Shown one piece after another: positions 15,265 through 24,601 of a DNA stretch of 24,601 bases; within the stretch, counting starts at the first letter, position 1; the number at the start of each line of letters is the position of its first letter. The translations under genes and the position numbers were made by a program. The stretch spans positions 1-24,601 of the forward strand of contig JAEYYY010000544.1 of assembly GCA_023430775.1 (NCBI GenBank), read 5' to 3'. A model generated the notes under the pieces. That model had not been told where the DNA came from. It worked only from the letters and a program-made list of their open reading frames with translations, and did no database searches. The DNA is from Pseudomonadota bacterium (GTDB lineage Bacteria > Myxococcota_A > Polyangia > Haliangiales > Haliangiaceae).

Positions 15265-16395
15265 ATGAACGAACACCGTGGAAATGGCCGCCAGTCGATG
15301 AACGATGACCGCGGCATGCACCGCATGCACGAGCAGTCGATGCAGGAGCACCGGCGCAATCGCGAGGATGACAACCGGTTCGGCGAGGATCGCGACTACG
15401 GCTCGTCGGAGCGCGGCTTCGGCCAGGGCCAGAGCGGCTACATGGCCGGTCGCTACGGCGAGGACCGCTCGCTCGGCCGCCAGGGCATGAACCAGGGCTA
15501 CAACGATCGCTTCGACGATGGCGGTTATTCGCAGCGCATGGGCTTCGGCCAGCGCGGCGGCGACGAGACCAGCGGCGGCTGGTACGGCGGCGGTGGCGGA
15601 GGGCAGGGTGGTCGCATGGGCAGCATGGGCGGCGCGATGCGCGGCGGCACCGACGATCGCTGGAGCGGCCGGGGCGGCGAGGATTACGCGCGCGGCTACG
15701 GCGGCAACCAGTACGGCGGCCGCGACATGCAGGGTGGCGGCTATGGCGGCGAGCAGTACGGCAGCCGCCAGTACGGTGGCGGCTTCGGCCCCGAGCGCGG
15801 CGGCGGCTACGGCCGGTCGCCCGGCGGCTACGGTGACAGCCAGGGCCGGTCGTTCGGCGGCTACGGCGAAAACCAGGGCCGGTCGTTCGGCGGCTACAAC
15901 GACAACCTCGATCGCGGTTACGGCAACACCAGCGGGCAACTCGATCGCGGCTGGGGCAGCGAGAACATGAACCGCGGCTACGGCGGCGGCGAGATGGGTC
16001 GCTCCGGCCATGGTGCTTACGGCTACGGCGGATCGAGCGAGCAGCGGCAGAGCTACCGCGGCAAGGGACCCAAGAACTTCCAGCGCTCCGACGAGCGGCT
16101 GCGCGAGCTGGTCAGCGAAGCGCTCAGCGACGACCACGAGATCGACGCCAGCGAGATCGAGGTCGAGGTCAAGAACGGCGAGGTGATCCTGAAGGGCACC
16201 GTGGAGGATCGCCGGACCAAGCGAATGGCCGAGGACTGCGTCGAGCGGATCCCGGGAGTCAACGAGGTCCAGAACCAGATCCGCGTCGGCTCGCAGACCG
16301 GCGGCAACAAGTGGCAGGCCGGCTCGCGAGGCAACCAGTCGAGCAATGGCCAGGTCGGTACGAGCGAGACCGAGAAATCAAAACACCGAGCGTAA
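15265..16395 (+). CDS. BON-domain protein with long Gly/Tyr/Arg-rich disordered region
   Basis: 376 residues from ATG 15265, which has AAGGGGAG just upstream. Residues 1-100 are polar, rich in Met, His, Arg, Asp and Gly. Residues about 100-260 are low-complexity Gly/Tyr/Arg/Ser/Gln sequence with many GGY, GYGG, RGG units and a near-exact repeat (QGRSFGGYG around 193-212). Residues about 274-341 form a BON domain (SDERLRELVSEALSDD ... GEVILKGTVEDRRTKRMAED ... GVNEVQNQIRV), a fold of about 60 residues that usually binds phospholipid or other surfaces. There is no signal peptide, so it should be cytoplasmic, unlike OsmY. The gene is followed by a strong terminator, so its 3' end is well defined. 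A stress or condensate-forming role is speculation from composition. Confidence 0.85.
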   Translation: MNEHRGNGRQSMNDDRGMHRMHEQSMQEHRRNREDDNRFGEDRDYGSSERGFGQGQSGYMAGRYGEDRSLGRQGMNQGYNDRFDDGGYSQRMGFGQRGGDETSGGWYGGGGGGQGGRMGSMGGAMRGGTDDRWSGRGGEDYARGYGGNQYGGRDMQGGGYGGEQYGSRQYGGGFGPERGGGYGRSPGGYGDSQGRSFGGYGENQGRSFGGYNDNLDRGYGNTSGQLDRGWGSENMNRGYGGGEMGRSGHGAYGYGGSSEQRQSYRGKGPKNFQRSDERLRELVSEALSDDHEIDASEIEVEVKNGEVILKGTVEDRRTKRMAEDCVERIPGVNEVQNQIRVGSQTGGNKWQAGSRGNQSSNGQVGTSETEKSKHRA

Positions 16396-16442
16396 CCGCA
16401 CGGTGTGACATCGTGCTCGCGGCATCCGCGTTCACGGTGTGG

Positions 16443-16483
16443 TCAGGCAAGACGAGTGACGGCGTCTTGCCTGATCTTTTTTT
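16443..16483 (+). terminator. Strong intrinsic terminator after the BON-protein gene
   Basis: A perfect 12-bp stem TCAGGCAAGACG (16443-16454) / CGTCTTGCCTGA (16463-16474) with an 8-base loop is followed by TC and seven Ts (16477-16483). It lies 47 bases past the TAA of the BON gene. There is no matching A-run before the stem, so it acts only for plus-strand transcripts. Confidence 0.92.
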
Positions 16484-16523
16484 CGGTTCACCGCGGCACG
16501 CGCGATGCACTCGTGTCGACGAC

Positions 16524-16672
16524 GTGAGGGACTACGAAGAAGAAGATCCGGGAAAGCCGCGCCCGGTGCGCACCGATCGGCACCGTCGCACGACCGATTT
16601 CGAATCGGCCGAGCACGATCCGTGGTCGCACCTCCGCAAGGACAGCGAGCGCGACCATCACCGCCACGTCTG

Positions 16673-16676
<4 letters not shown>
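16524..16676 (+). CDS. Possible small, highly charged protein (50 residues)
   Basis: A GTG at 16524 opens a 50-codon frame rich in Asp, Glu, Arg and His (VRDYEEEDPGKPRP ... FESAEHDPWSHLRKDSERD) ending in VC. It has no recognised domain. In favour: protein-like charged composition, and its TAG shares the CTAG at 16673-16676 with the stop of the convergent kinase gene, an arrangement also seen for real genes at 7621-7624. Against: it lies after a strong terminator with no clear promoter or ribosome-binding site, and the frame has no ATG near. Treat as tentative. Confidence 0.35.
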
Positions 16677-19522
<2,846 letters not shown>

Positions 19523-19537
19523 GCGATCATCAGCTTC

Positions 19538-20391
19538 TCACGGCTTGACGGTGCGCGATACCACGGGCGTACGGGCGACCAGGCGCTGCGAGCCACGCGG
19601 GAAGCGCGTCTTGCGGCGGCGCGCGATCAGCTCGACTCGCCTCGTCGACGGCAACACCGCGAGCATGCTGCGCGAAGCGGCGATCTCCTGTGCGGCACGG
19701 CGATGGCCCAGGCGATCGGAGAGATAGCTCGCGTACTCGAGGCGAGCGAGGTGCTGAGCGCGGGTGATGTCGCGCCACGGCTGCGTCTGGTCGTCGATGT
19801 CGATCAGATCGAAGCCTGCGCGCTGCAGTGCATGCACCCACCCGCTCGCACACGAGTCGGCATCGGAGACGTAGGCGTCGAACATCAGCAGGCCGCCGTC
19901 GTCGAGGACGCGGTGCACCTCGGCGAGCGCGTCGTCGGGATACTGCGCGAGGTAGAGCGCCTCCATCGACACACGGCATGGGCGCAGCTGGTCGCCAGCT
20001 GGGTGCGATCGAACGCTGCGGTCTGAAACGACGGGAAGTGCTCGAGCTCGAACGATCCGCACGCGTACATCGCCTGCTCGATGGCGTGTGGCTCGGGATC
20101 GACGACGATGACGTGGGCGCGCGAGGCCTCGCCGAGCCACAGCCCGATGCCGGCGCTGCGCGCACCGAGATGGACGACCGACGTGGTGCCGCCATGAACG
20201 ACACCGTGACGCTCCAGTCGAAGCGCGAGCCTGCCGAGCACATCCTCGGTCGTGAAGCTGCGCGCGTTGACGCGACGAACGACCGGAGAGCGAAGCTCCG
20301 CGGGGTCGAGGGCGTGAAGGACGGCGTCGATCTCGTGACGGCTGAGTGGCTGCGGGTAACGGCTAGCGGGGACCAGATGCTGGTGCGGCAC
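19538..20391 (-). pseudogene. SAM-dependent methyltransferase-like gene with a one-base frameshift
   Basis: A GTG at 20391 with AGGAGA just upstream starts a frame that reads well for about 139 codons. It includes VVHLGARSAGIGLWLG and VIVVDPEPHAIEQA, resembling motifs I and II of class I methyltransferases although the glycine loop is degenerate, and reaches TQLATSCAHAV. At about 19970-19975 it goes out of frame; the frame one base away continues with SMEALYLAQYPDDALAEVHR, VLDDGGLLMFDAYV and a normal C-terminus to the stop at 19538. Restoring one G (GTGTG to GTGGTG) gives CAHAV-VSMEAL, a sensible motif IV-V region, and a protein of about 284 residues. It is therefore a recent pseudogene or a consensus error. 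It precedes the kinase-TPR gene and is likely cotranscribed with it. Confidence 0.75.
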
Positions 20392-20640
20392 GCATTCTCC
20401 TGACGGTTGGTCAAAAGCCTCCGAGCAGCCCTCATGCCGCGAGGTCCCTGCGCACCAATCGCACGCTTACCGCGTCTGCGATCTCTACCGATGAGGCCTC
20501 TGGTGTCCGGATCCTGGGAAAAACTTCATCAGTGCAAGAGTTTGCGCTTCGCGCGAGATGTGCCGATCGATGCGCGACTCGTGTCGCGAGTCCTCCAGGA
20601 TCCACCGTGGCCAACTCCCACGTAAAGGTCAGGGTCGTCC

Positions 20641-20669
20641 TTGACGATCGAGTCTCAAGTCGGCATAGT
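20641..20669 (+). promoter_or_regulatory. Putative sigma-70-type promoter of the isc operon
   Basis: TTGACG (20641-20646) and CATAGT (20664-20669) are spaced 17 bases apart, giving five of six and four of six consensus matches. Transcription would start near 20676, so the operator at 20685-20708 would lie just downstream of the start site, where a bound regulator would block elongation or translation. Confidence 0.5.
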
Positions 20670-20684
20670 GCCGTCAGTTCATTG

Positions 20685-20708
20685 AAACCTTACGTAAGCG
20701 TGAGGTTT
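20685..20708 (+). promoter_or_regulatory. Putative operator of the MerR-type isc regulator
   Basis: An inverted repeat AAACCTTACG-N4-CGTGAGGTTT with nine of ten arm positions matching, a geometry suited to a MerR-family dimer. It ends six bases before the ATG at 20715, and its right arm contains GAGG, the only candidate ribosome-binding site for that start, so binding could affect both transcription and translation. The core ACCTTAC-N5-CGTGAGG recurs before erpA at 10147-10165. Binding is inferred, not shown. Confidence 0.65.
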
Positions 20709-20714
20709 GAAGTC

Positions 20715-21269
20715 ATGGAGAACCAGAACCCCAAATTGATGCGCGTTGGAGAGCTCGCGAAGGCGGTCGGCAAGACCGTTCGCGCGATGCACCTCTACGA
20801 GGAGCTCGGCCTGCTCGAGCCGCGCGCTCGATCCGAAGGTGGGTTCCGGCTCTATGGTCCCGAGGCGATCGATCGCATCCACTGGATCGTGAAGCTCCAG
20901 GCGATCGGCTTCACGCTCGCCGAGATCCAGGGCTTCGTGGGCGATTTCCAGAAGGCGGGATCCGGCCGCGAGGCGACCGCCCGCGTGCGGGCACTGTTCG
21001 CCGAGAAGCAGGAGCAGATCCGCCAGCAGATCACGCAGCTCCAGGTGATCGAGAACGATCTCGTCGAGGCGCTGTCGTACCTCGATTCCTGTCAGACCTG
21101 CACCGACGATTACGCGCCGACCGCGTGCGGCGATTGCGATCACCACGGCCACAACAAGGGCGAGGCACCTCCGCTGTTCGCGGGGCTGTCGCGCCGCGGC
21201 GACGACGAGCAGAAGGACAAGCCGTTCGATGTTCCCGTGACCGTGTTGTACCGAGAGGGAAATAACTGA
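20715..21269 (+). CDS. MerR-family regulator with C-terminal Cys/His cluster, heading the isc operon
   Basis: 184 residues from ATG 20715. The N-terminal winged-helix domain (about 9-77: LMRVGELAKAVGKTVRAMHL, then YEELGLLEPRARSEGGFRLYGPE) is typical of MerR proteins, followed by the dimerising coiled coil (about 88-122). The C-terminal part has Cys126-X2-Cys129-X8-Cys138-X2-Cys141 then His143, His144 and His146, which could bind an Fe-S cluster or a metal; the spacing differs from SoxR (CX2CXCX5C). Its TGA overlaps the ATG of iscS (TGATG), so it is the first gene of the isc operon, the place held by iscR in gammaproteobacteria. An inverted repeat just before its start suggests autoregulation. 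A role as Fe-S status sensor is inferred from context. ATG 20739 is an alternative start. Confidence 0.9.
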   Translation: MENQNPKLMRVGELAKAVGKTVRAMHLYEELGLLEPRARSEGGFRLYGPEAIDRIHWIVKLQAIGFTLAEIQGFVGDFQKAGSGREATARVRALFAEKQEQIRQQITQLQVIENDLVEALSYLDSCQTCTDDYAPTACGDCDHHGHNKGEAPPLFAGLSRRGDDEQKDKPFDVPVTVLYREGNN

Positions 21270-22537
21270 TGGCGAGCACAGTGACTGCAGAGAAGCTCCA
21301 GATCCCCGTTCCCGACGGCGTCAAGCTGCCCATCTTCATGGACAACCACTCGACGACGGCGGTCGATCTGCGCGTCGTCCAGGCGATGCTGCCGTACTTC
21401 ACGCAGCACTTCGGCAACGCGGCGAGCCGCAACCACTCGTTCGGCTGGGCGGCCGAGGCTGCGGTCGAGAACGCGCGCAACCAGATCGCGAAGCTGCTCG
21501 GCGGCGACGGCAAGGAGATCGTGCTGACCTCCGGCGCGACCGAGTCGAACAACCTCGCGATCAAGGGCGCGGCGTCGTTCCTCAAGAAGCAGGGCAACCA
21601 CATCATCACCGTCGAGACCGAGCACAAGAGCGTGCTCGATACCTGCAAGCGCCTGCAGCGCGAGGGCTTCGAGGTCACGTACCTGCGGCCGGCCAAGGAT
21701 GGTCTGGTCACGCCCGAGCAAGTCGTCGAGGCGATGACCGACAAGACGATCGTCGTGTCGATCATGGGGGCCAACAACGAGATCGGCGTGGTCCAGCCGA
21801 TCGAGGCGATCGGCGCCGCGATCAAGAAGCGCAACCCGAAGTGCCTGTTCCACGTCGATGCGGTGCAGGCGTTCGGCAAGATTCCGGTCGACGTCGAGAA
21901 GGCAAAGGTCGATCTCGCCGCGGTCAGCGCTCACAAGCTGTACGGCCCGAAGGGCGTCGGCGCGCTGTGGGTGCGCCGCAAGCCGCGCGTGCGCATCGAT
22001 CCGATCATCGACGGCGGCGGTCACGAGCGCGGCATGCGCTCGGGCACGCTCGCGGTGCCGCTGATCGTCGGCTTCGGCAAGGCGGCCGAGCTCGCCGGCG
22101 AGGAGATGGCCGACGAGGCGGTGCGGCTGCGCAACCTGCGCGACCGGCTGCATCGCGGCATCACCTCGCGGCTGACCGAGACGTACGTCAACGGCTCGAT
22201 GGAGCACCGGCTGCCCGGCAACCTCAACATCTCGTTCGCGTTCGTCGAGGGCGAGAGCCTGCTGATGGCGCTCAAGGATGTCGCGGTGTCGTCGGGCTCG
22301 GCCTGTACGTCCGCCTCGCTCGAGCCGTCGTACGTGCTGCGTGCGCTCGGCGTCGGCGACGAGCTGGCACACACGTCGATCCGCTTCGGTCTCGGTCGGT
22401 TCAACACCGAGGACGAGGTCGATTACGTGATCGAGCTGGTGGCGAAGAGCGTCGAGCGGTTGCGCGCGCTGTCGCCACTCTGGGAAATGCATCAAGACGG
22501 GATCGACCTCAACTCGATCCAGTGGACCCCGCACTGA
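21269..22537 (+). CDS. iscS: Cysteine desulfurase
   Basis: 422 residues. IscS is a PLP enzyme that takes sulfur from cysteine and delivers it as persulfide to IscU and to other acceptors. The PLP lysine is Lys223 in SAHKLYGPKGVGAL, the ring-stacking His is His119 in TEHKSVLDT, and the mobile-loop cysteine is Cys346 in SSGSACTSASLEPSYVLRAL. The C-terminus (LSPLWEMHQDGIDLNSIQW) matches the IscU-binding end of E. coli IscS, so it is the housekeeping group I enzyme and not SufS. It has about 18 extra residues at the N-terminus compared with the E. coli protein. Its ATG overlaps the regulator's stop by one base; AGAGGGA serves as ribosome-binding site. IscU follows after 43 bases. Confidence 0.98.
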   Translation: MASTVTAEKLQIPVPDGVKLPIFMDNHSTTAVDLRVVQAMLPYFTQHFGNAASRNHSFGWAAEAAVENARNQIAKLLGGDGKEIVLTSGATESNNLAIKGAASFLKKQGNHIITVETEHKSVLDTCKRLQREGFEVTYLRPAKDGLVTPEQVVEAMTDKTIVVSIMGANNEIGVVQPIEAIGAAIKKRNPKCLFHVDAVQAFGKIPVDVEKAKVDLAAVSAHKLYGPKGVGALWVRRKPRVRIDPIIDGGGHERGMRSGTLAVPLIVGFGKAAELAGEEMADEAVRLRNLRDRLHRGITSRLTETYVNGSMEHRLPGNLNISFAFVEGESLLMALKDVAVSSGSACTSASLEPSYVLRALGVGDELAHTSIRFGLGRFNTEDEVDYVIELVAKSVERLRALSPLWEMHQDGIDLNSIQWTPH

Positions 22538-22580
22538 CGAGCGCGAGCGAAGCGAGACTCAGGAACAAAGAGAGATCACC

Positions 22581-22970
22581 ATGGCGTATTCAGACAAGGT
22601 CATCGACCACTACGAGAACCCCCGCAACGTCGGCACCTTCAAGACCGAGGGTGTCGCTGCCGACGAGGTCGGTACGGGTCTGGTCGGCGCGCCGGCGTGC
22701 GGCGACGTCATGCGTCTCGAGATCCGCGTCAAGGACGGCCTGATCGCCGACGCGAAGTTCAAGACGTTCGGCTGTGGCTCGGCGATCGCGTCGAGCTCGC
22801 TGGCCACCGAGATGATCAAGGGCATGACCCTCGATCAGGCGGCGCAGATCAAGAACACCCAGATCGTCGAGGAGCTCAACCTCCCCCCGGTCAAGATCCA
22901 TTGCTCGGTGCTCGCCGAGGATGCGATCAAGGCGGCGATCGAGGATTACAAGAAGAAGCAATCCAAGTGA
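22581..22970 (+). CDS. iscU: Fe-S cluster assembly scaffold
   Basis: 129 residues, nearly the same length as E. coli IscU. Cluster ligands are Cys40, Cys65 and Cys108, with Asp42 (APACGDVM) and His107; the HscA-binding motif LPPVK is at 101-105, directly before IHCS. The protein receives sulfur from IscS, builds a [2Fe-2S] cluster and gives it up with help of HscA/HscB. AAAGAGAG lies upstream as ribosome-binding site. Its TGA overlaps the ATG of the next gene by one base (TGATG), implying coupled translation. Confidence 0.98.
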   Translation: MAYSDKVIDHYENPRNVGTFKTEGVAADEVGTGLVGAPACGDVMRLEIRVKDGLIADAKFKTFGCGSAIASSSLATEMIKGMTLDQAAQIKNTQIVEELNLPPVKIHCSVLAEDAIKAAIEDYKKKQSK

Positions 22971-23431
22971 TGGACATGACCACCCCCGCCACCAAGACCG
23001 ACCCCGCCACCGCTCCGGTGATTGCGAAAGCTAGCGAGGGCGAGGTGCGCTCCGAGGGGAAGGTGGAGGGAGAGGGGAAGGGGCAAACGCGAGCCCTCGC
23101 GAAAAACGAAATCGAGATCACTGCGGCTGCGGCCGAGGAGATCGCGAAGCAGCGCGCGAAGCGCGGCACGCCCGATGCGGTGATCCGGATCGGTGTGCGC
23201 GGTGGCGGCTGCACGGGCTTCACCTACGTGTTCGAGTGGGCCGAGCAGATCCGCCCCACCGACAAGCGGTTCGACGCGCACGGCGTGTCGATCGTCGTCG
23301 ATCCGAAGAGCCTGGTGTACCTCGGCGGGATGCAGCTCGATTTCGTGCGCGGGATGATGGGACACGGGTTCAAGTTCAACAACCCGAACGCGAAGGGCTC
23401 GTGCGGCTGTGGTGAGTCCGTCAACTTCTGA
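22970..23431 (+). CDS. iscA: A-type Fe-S carrier of the isc operon, with N-terminal extension
   Basis: 153 residues from ATG 22970 (ATG 22976 is also possible). The A-type carrier domain is at about 46-153, with ligands Cys81 (GGGCTGF) and Cys145, Cys147 (GSCGCGES). The first 45 residues are an extra low-complexity stretch rich in Thr, Ala, Pro and then Glu, Gly, Lys, absent from E. coli IscA (about 107 residues); its underlying DNA is also G- and A-rich. It follows iscU with a one-base overlap and its last 23 bases overlap the start of hscB. Together with ErpA at 9732 it makes two A-type carriers in the window. Confidence 0.95.
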   Translation: MDMTTPATKTDPATAPVIAKASEGEVRSEGKVEGEGKGQTRALAKNEIEITAAAAEEIAKQRAKRGTPDAVIRIGVRGGGCTGFTYVFEWAEQIRPTDKRFDAHGVSIVVDPKSLVYLGGMQLDFVRGMMGHGFKFNNPNAKGSCGCGESVNF

Positions 23432-23960
23432 AGCGGCCAAGCGCGCGCAGCAGGCGGACGCCTTCGGGCTCCTCGGGCTCGCGCCGCGCTACGACATCGA
23501 CACCGACACGCTCGAGAAGGCGTTCTTCGAGCGGCAGAAGGAGCTGCACCCCGACAAGTTCGCACAGGCGCCGACCGCCGAGCGCGTCGCGGCGCTGTCC
23601 AAGGCGCGTGCGCTCAACGACGCGTACCAGCTGCTCAAGAAGCCGGCCTCGCGCGCCGAGTATCTGATGGCCCGCGAGGGCATCGTGATCGGCGACAACG
23701 AGCGCATCGATCCCGCGCTGGTGATGGAGCTGCTCGAGGAGCGCGAGGAGCTCGCCGAGGCGCGCCACGCCGGCAAGCTCGAGACCGTCGCGAAGCTGCA
23801 GGGCGCGATGAAGGCCCGCCGCAAGGCCGCCTTCGACACCATCAAGTCGCTGTTCGCCGAGCAGCCGGTGCAGTGGCCGGCGATCAAGCAGCAGCTCATC
23901 CTGTTGCGCTACGTCGAGCGCTATCTCGAAGAGTGCGATAGCGCTCTCGACGAGGACTAG
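23409..23960 (+). CDS. hscB: Fe-S cluster co-chaperone (J-protein)
   Basis: 183 residues from GTG 23409 (a second GTG follows at 23412). The N-terminal J domain has the HPD motif at 47-49 (KELHPDKFAQ), with ADAFGLLGLAPRYDID ahead of it as in HscB/Jac1, and the C-terminal half (about 95-183) is the three-helix IscU-binding domain. HscB brings IscU to HscA and stimulates its ATPase. The start overlaps iscA by 23 bases, and hscA begins five bases after its stop. Confidence 0.95.
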   Translation: MVSPSTSEAAKRAQQADAFGLLGLAPRYDIDTDTLEKAFFERQKELHPDKFAQAPTAERVAALSKARALNDAYQLLKKPASRAEYLMAREGIVIGDNERIDPALVMELLEEREELAEARHAGKLETVAKLQGAMKARRKAAFDTIKSLFAEQPVQWPAIKQQLILLRYVERYLEECDSALDED

Positions 23961-23965
23961 CCGCC

Positions 23966-24601
23966 ATGTTGATGCAGATCGCAGAGCCTGGTCAGAGTGG
24001 GGCCAAGGAGGCCTGCAAGCAGCGCGTGGTCGGCATCGACCTCGGCACCACCAACAGTCTGGTCGCGCACGTCGCCGATGCGTCGCCCGCCGTGATCGCG
24101 GGCGAGGATGGCCCGCTGCTGCCGTCGGTCGTCCACTACGGCAAGGATGGCGTGCTCGTCGGCAAGCCGGCAGAGGCGAAGGCGCTCGAAGCGCCGCGCG
24201 AGACCATCATGTCGGTCAAGCGGCTGATCGGTCGCGGGCTCCCCGACGTCGCCGGGTTTCGCGGCCTGTTGCCCTACGAGCTCGATGGCGATCAGCGCGC
24301 CGTCACGGTGAAGGTCGATGGCAAGGCGATCTCGCCGGTCGAGGTCTCGGCCGAGGTGCTGCGCGAGCTCAAGAAGCGCGCGGAGACCTCGCTCGGTGGT
24401 CCGATCGAGGGTGCCGTGATCACGGTGCCGGCGTACTTCGACGATGCGCAGCGCCAGGCCACGCGCGATGCCGGCCGGCTCGCCGGGCTCGAGGTGATGC
24501 GCCTGCTCGCGGAGCCGACGGCCGCCGCCGTGGCATACGGACTCGATCGCGGCAGCACCGGCAAGTACGCCGTCTACGATCTCGGCGGCGGCACGTTCGA
24601 T
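23966..24601 (+). CDS. hscA: Fe-S assembly chaperone HscA (Hsp70 family), 3' end outside window
   Basis: The first 212 residues are seen, running open to the window edge. ATG 23966 is five bases after hscB; GAGGA lies upstream. The N-terminus MLMQIAEPGQ matches the characteristic start of HscA and not of DnaK. Nucleotide-binding motifs are present: IDLGTTNS (24-31), VITVPAYFDDAQRQATRDAG, EPTAAAVAYGLD and the phosphate-2 loop YDLGGGTFD at the edge. HscA uses ATP to release the cluster from IscU through its LPPVK motif. The usual next genes (ferredoxin fdx, iscX) would lie outside this window. Confidence 0.97.
   Translation, partial: MLMQIAEPGQSGAKEACKQRVVGIDLGTTNSLVAHVADASPAVIAGEDGPLLPSVVHYGKDGVLVGKPAEAKALEAPRETIMSVKRLIGRGLPDVAGFRGLLPYELDGDQRAVTVKVDGKAISPVEVSAEVLRELKKRAETSLGGPIEGAVITVPAYFDDAQRQATRDAGRLAGLEVMRLLAEPTAAAVAYGLDRGSTGKYAVYDLGGGTFD

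Larger units (their letters stand above)
20392..20714. other. Divergent intergenic region before the isc operon
   Basis: These 323 bases separate the minus-strand methyltransferase-like gene from the plus-strand isc regulator. Short frames inside it do not look coding. A 6-bp inverted repeat GACTCG / CGAGTC lies at 20576-20592. CACGTAAAGGT (20619-20629) resembles one arm of the isc operator in reverse. The likely isc promoter and the operator occupy the right end and are listed separately. Confidence 0.5.

Noticed and set aside
15193..16137. 314-residue Ala/Val-rich frame on the minus strand
   Set aside because: Exact antisense of the Gly/Tyr-rich repeats of the BON protein; the hydrophobic look follows from the complement of Gly codons.
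20407..20625. 72-residue frame in the intergenic region before the isc operon
   Set aside because: Pro/Arg/Leu-rich, no ribosome-binding site, no similarity I can see; probably chance.

Overview
The window is high-GC, densely coded and ordinary in codon use. The gene content suggests an aerobic Gram-negative bacterium of the Myxococcota/former deltaproteobacterial type: two Hanks-type Ser/Thr kinases with cytoplasmic kinase plus membrane segment plus accessory domains (PEGA, TPR), many short lipoproteins, GTG/TTG starts and many overlapping genes. This placement is an inference from gene style, not from a marker gene. No tRNA, rRNA, CRISPR array, insertion sequence or prophage gene was seen.

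Region 1 (1-5.7 kb): two related lipoprotein genes on the minus strand (the first cut by the window edge), a small cytochrome c lipoprotein, then a tightly overlapped minus-strand operon reading nth - Nudix hydrolase - lysine 2,3-aminomutase - queG. Region 2 (5.7-7.6 kb): plus-strand lipoprotein and a membrane-anchored DsbA-like thioredoxin-fold protein. Region 3 (7.6-11.8 kb): a minus-strand operon erpA - glcD - unknown gene broken by a frameshift, divergent from a plus-strand rhodanese-MoeB/ThiF fusion, followed by a small convergent membrane protein. Region 4 (11.9-16.7 kb): Ser/Thr kinase with PEGA domain, RNase Y, and a BON-domain protein with a long Gly/Tyr/Arg-rich tail, closed by a strong intrinsic terminator; a possible 50-codon ORF follows. 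Region 5 (16.7-20.4 kb, minus): a frameshifted methyltransferase-like gene and a large kinase-TPR protein. Region 6 (20.4 kb to the end, plus): a regulator of the MerR family followed without gaps by iscS, iscU, iscA, hscB and hscA (cut by the window end).

The most interesting point is the iron-sulfur cluster system. The isc operon is headed not by the Rrf2-family regulator IscR but by a MerR-family protein with a C-terminal Cys/His cluster (CX2CX8CX2C then HHGH). A 24-bp inverted repeat sits directly before its start codon, and the same ACCTTAC-N5-CGTGAGG motif occurs about 10.5 kb away in the divergent erpA / rhodanese-MoeB promoter region. This suggests a small regulon in which one MerR-type protein controls Fe-S assembly (isc), the separate A-type carrier (erpA) and perhaps sulfur transfer.

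Two minus-strand genes (about 8.15 kb and 19.97 kb) are each broken by what looks like loss of one G in a GTGG context; they may be real pseudogenes or consensus errors in the assembly.
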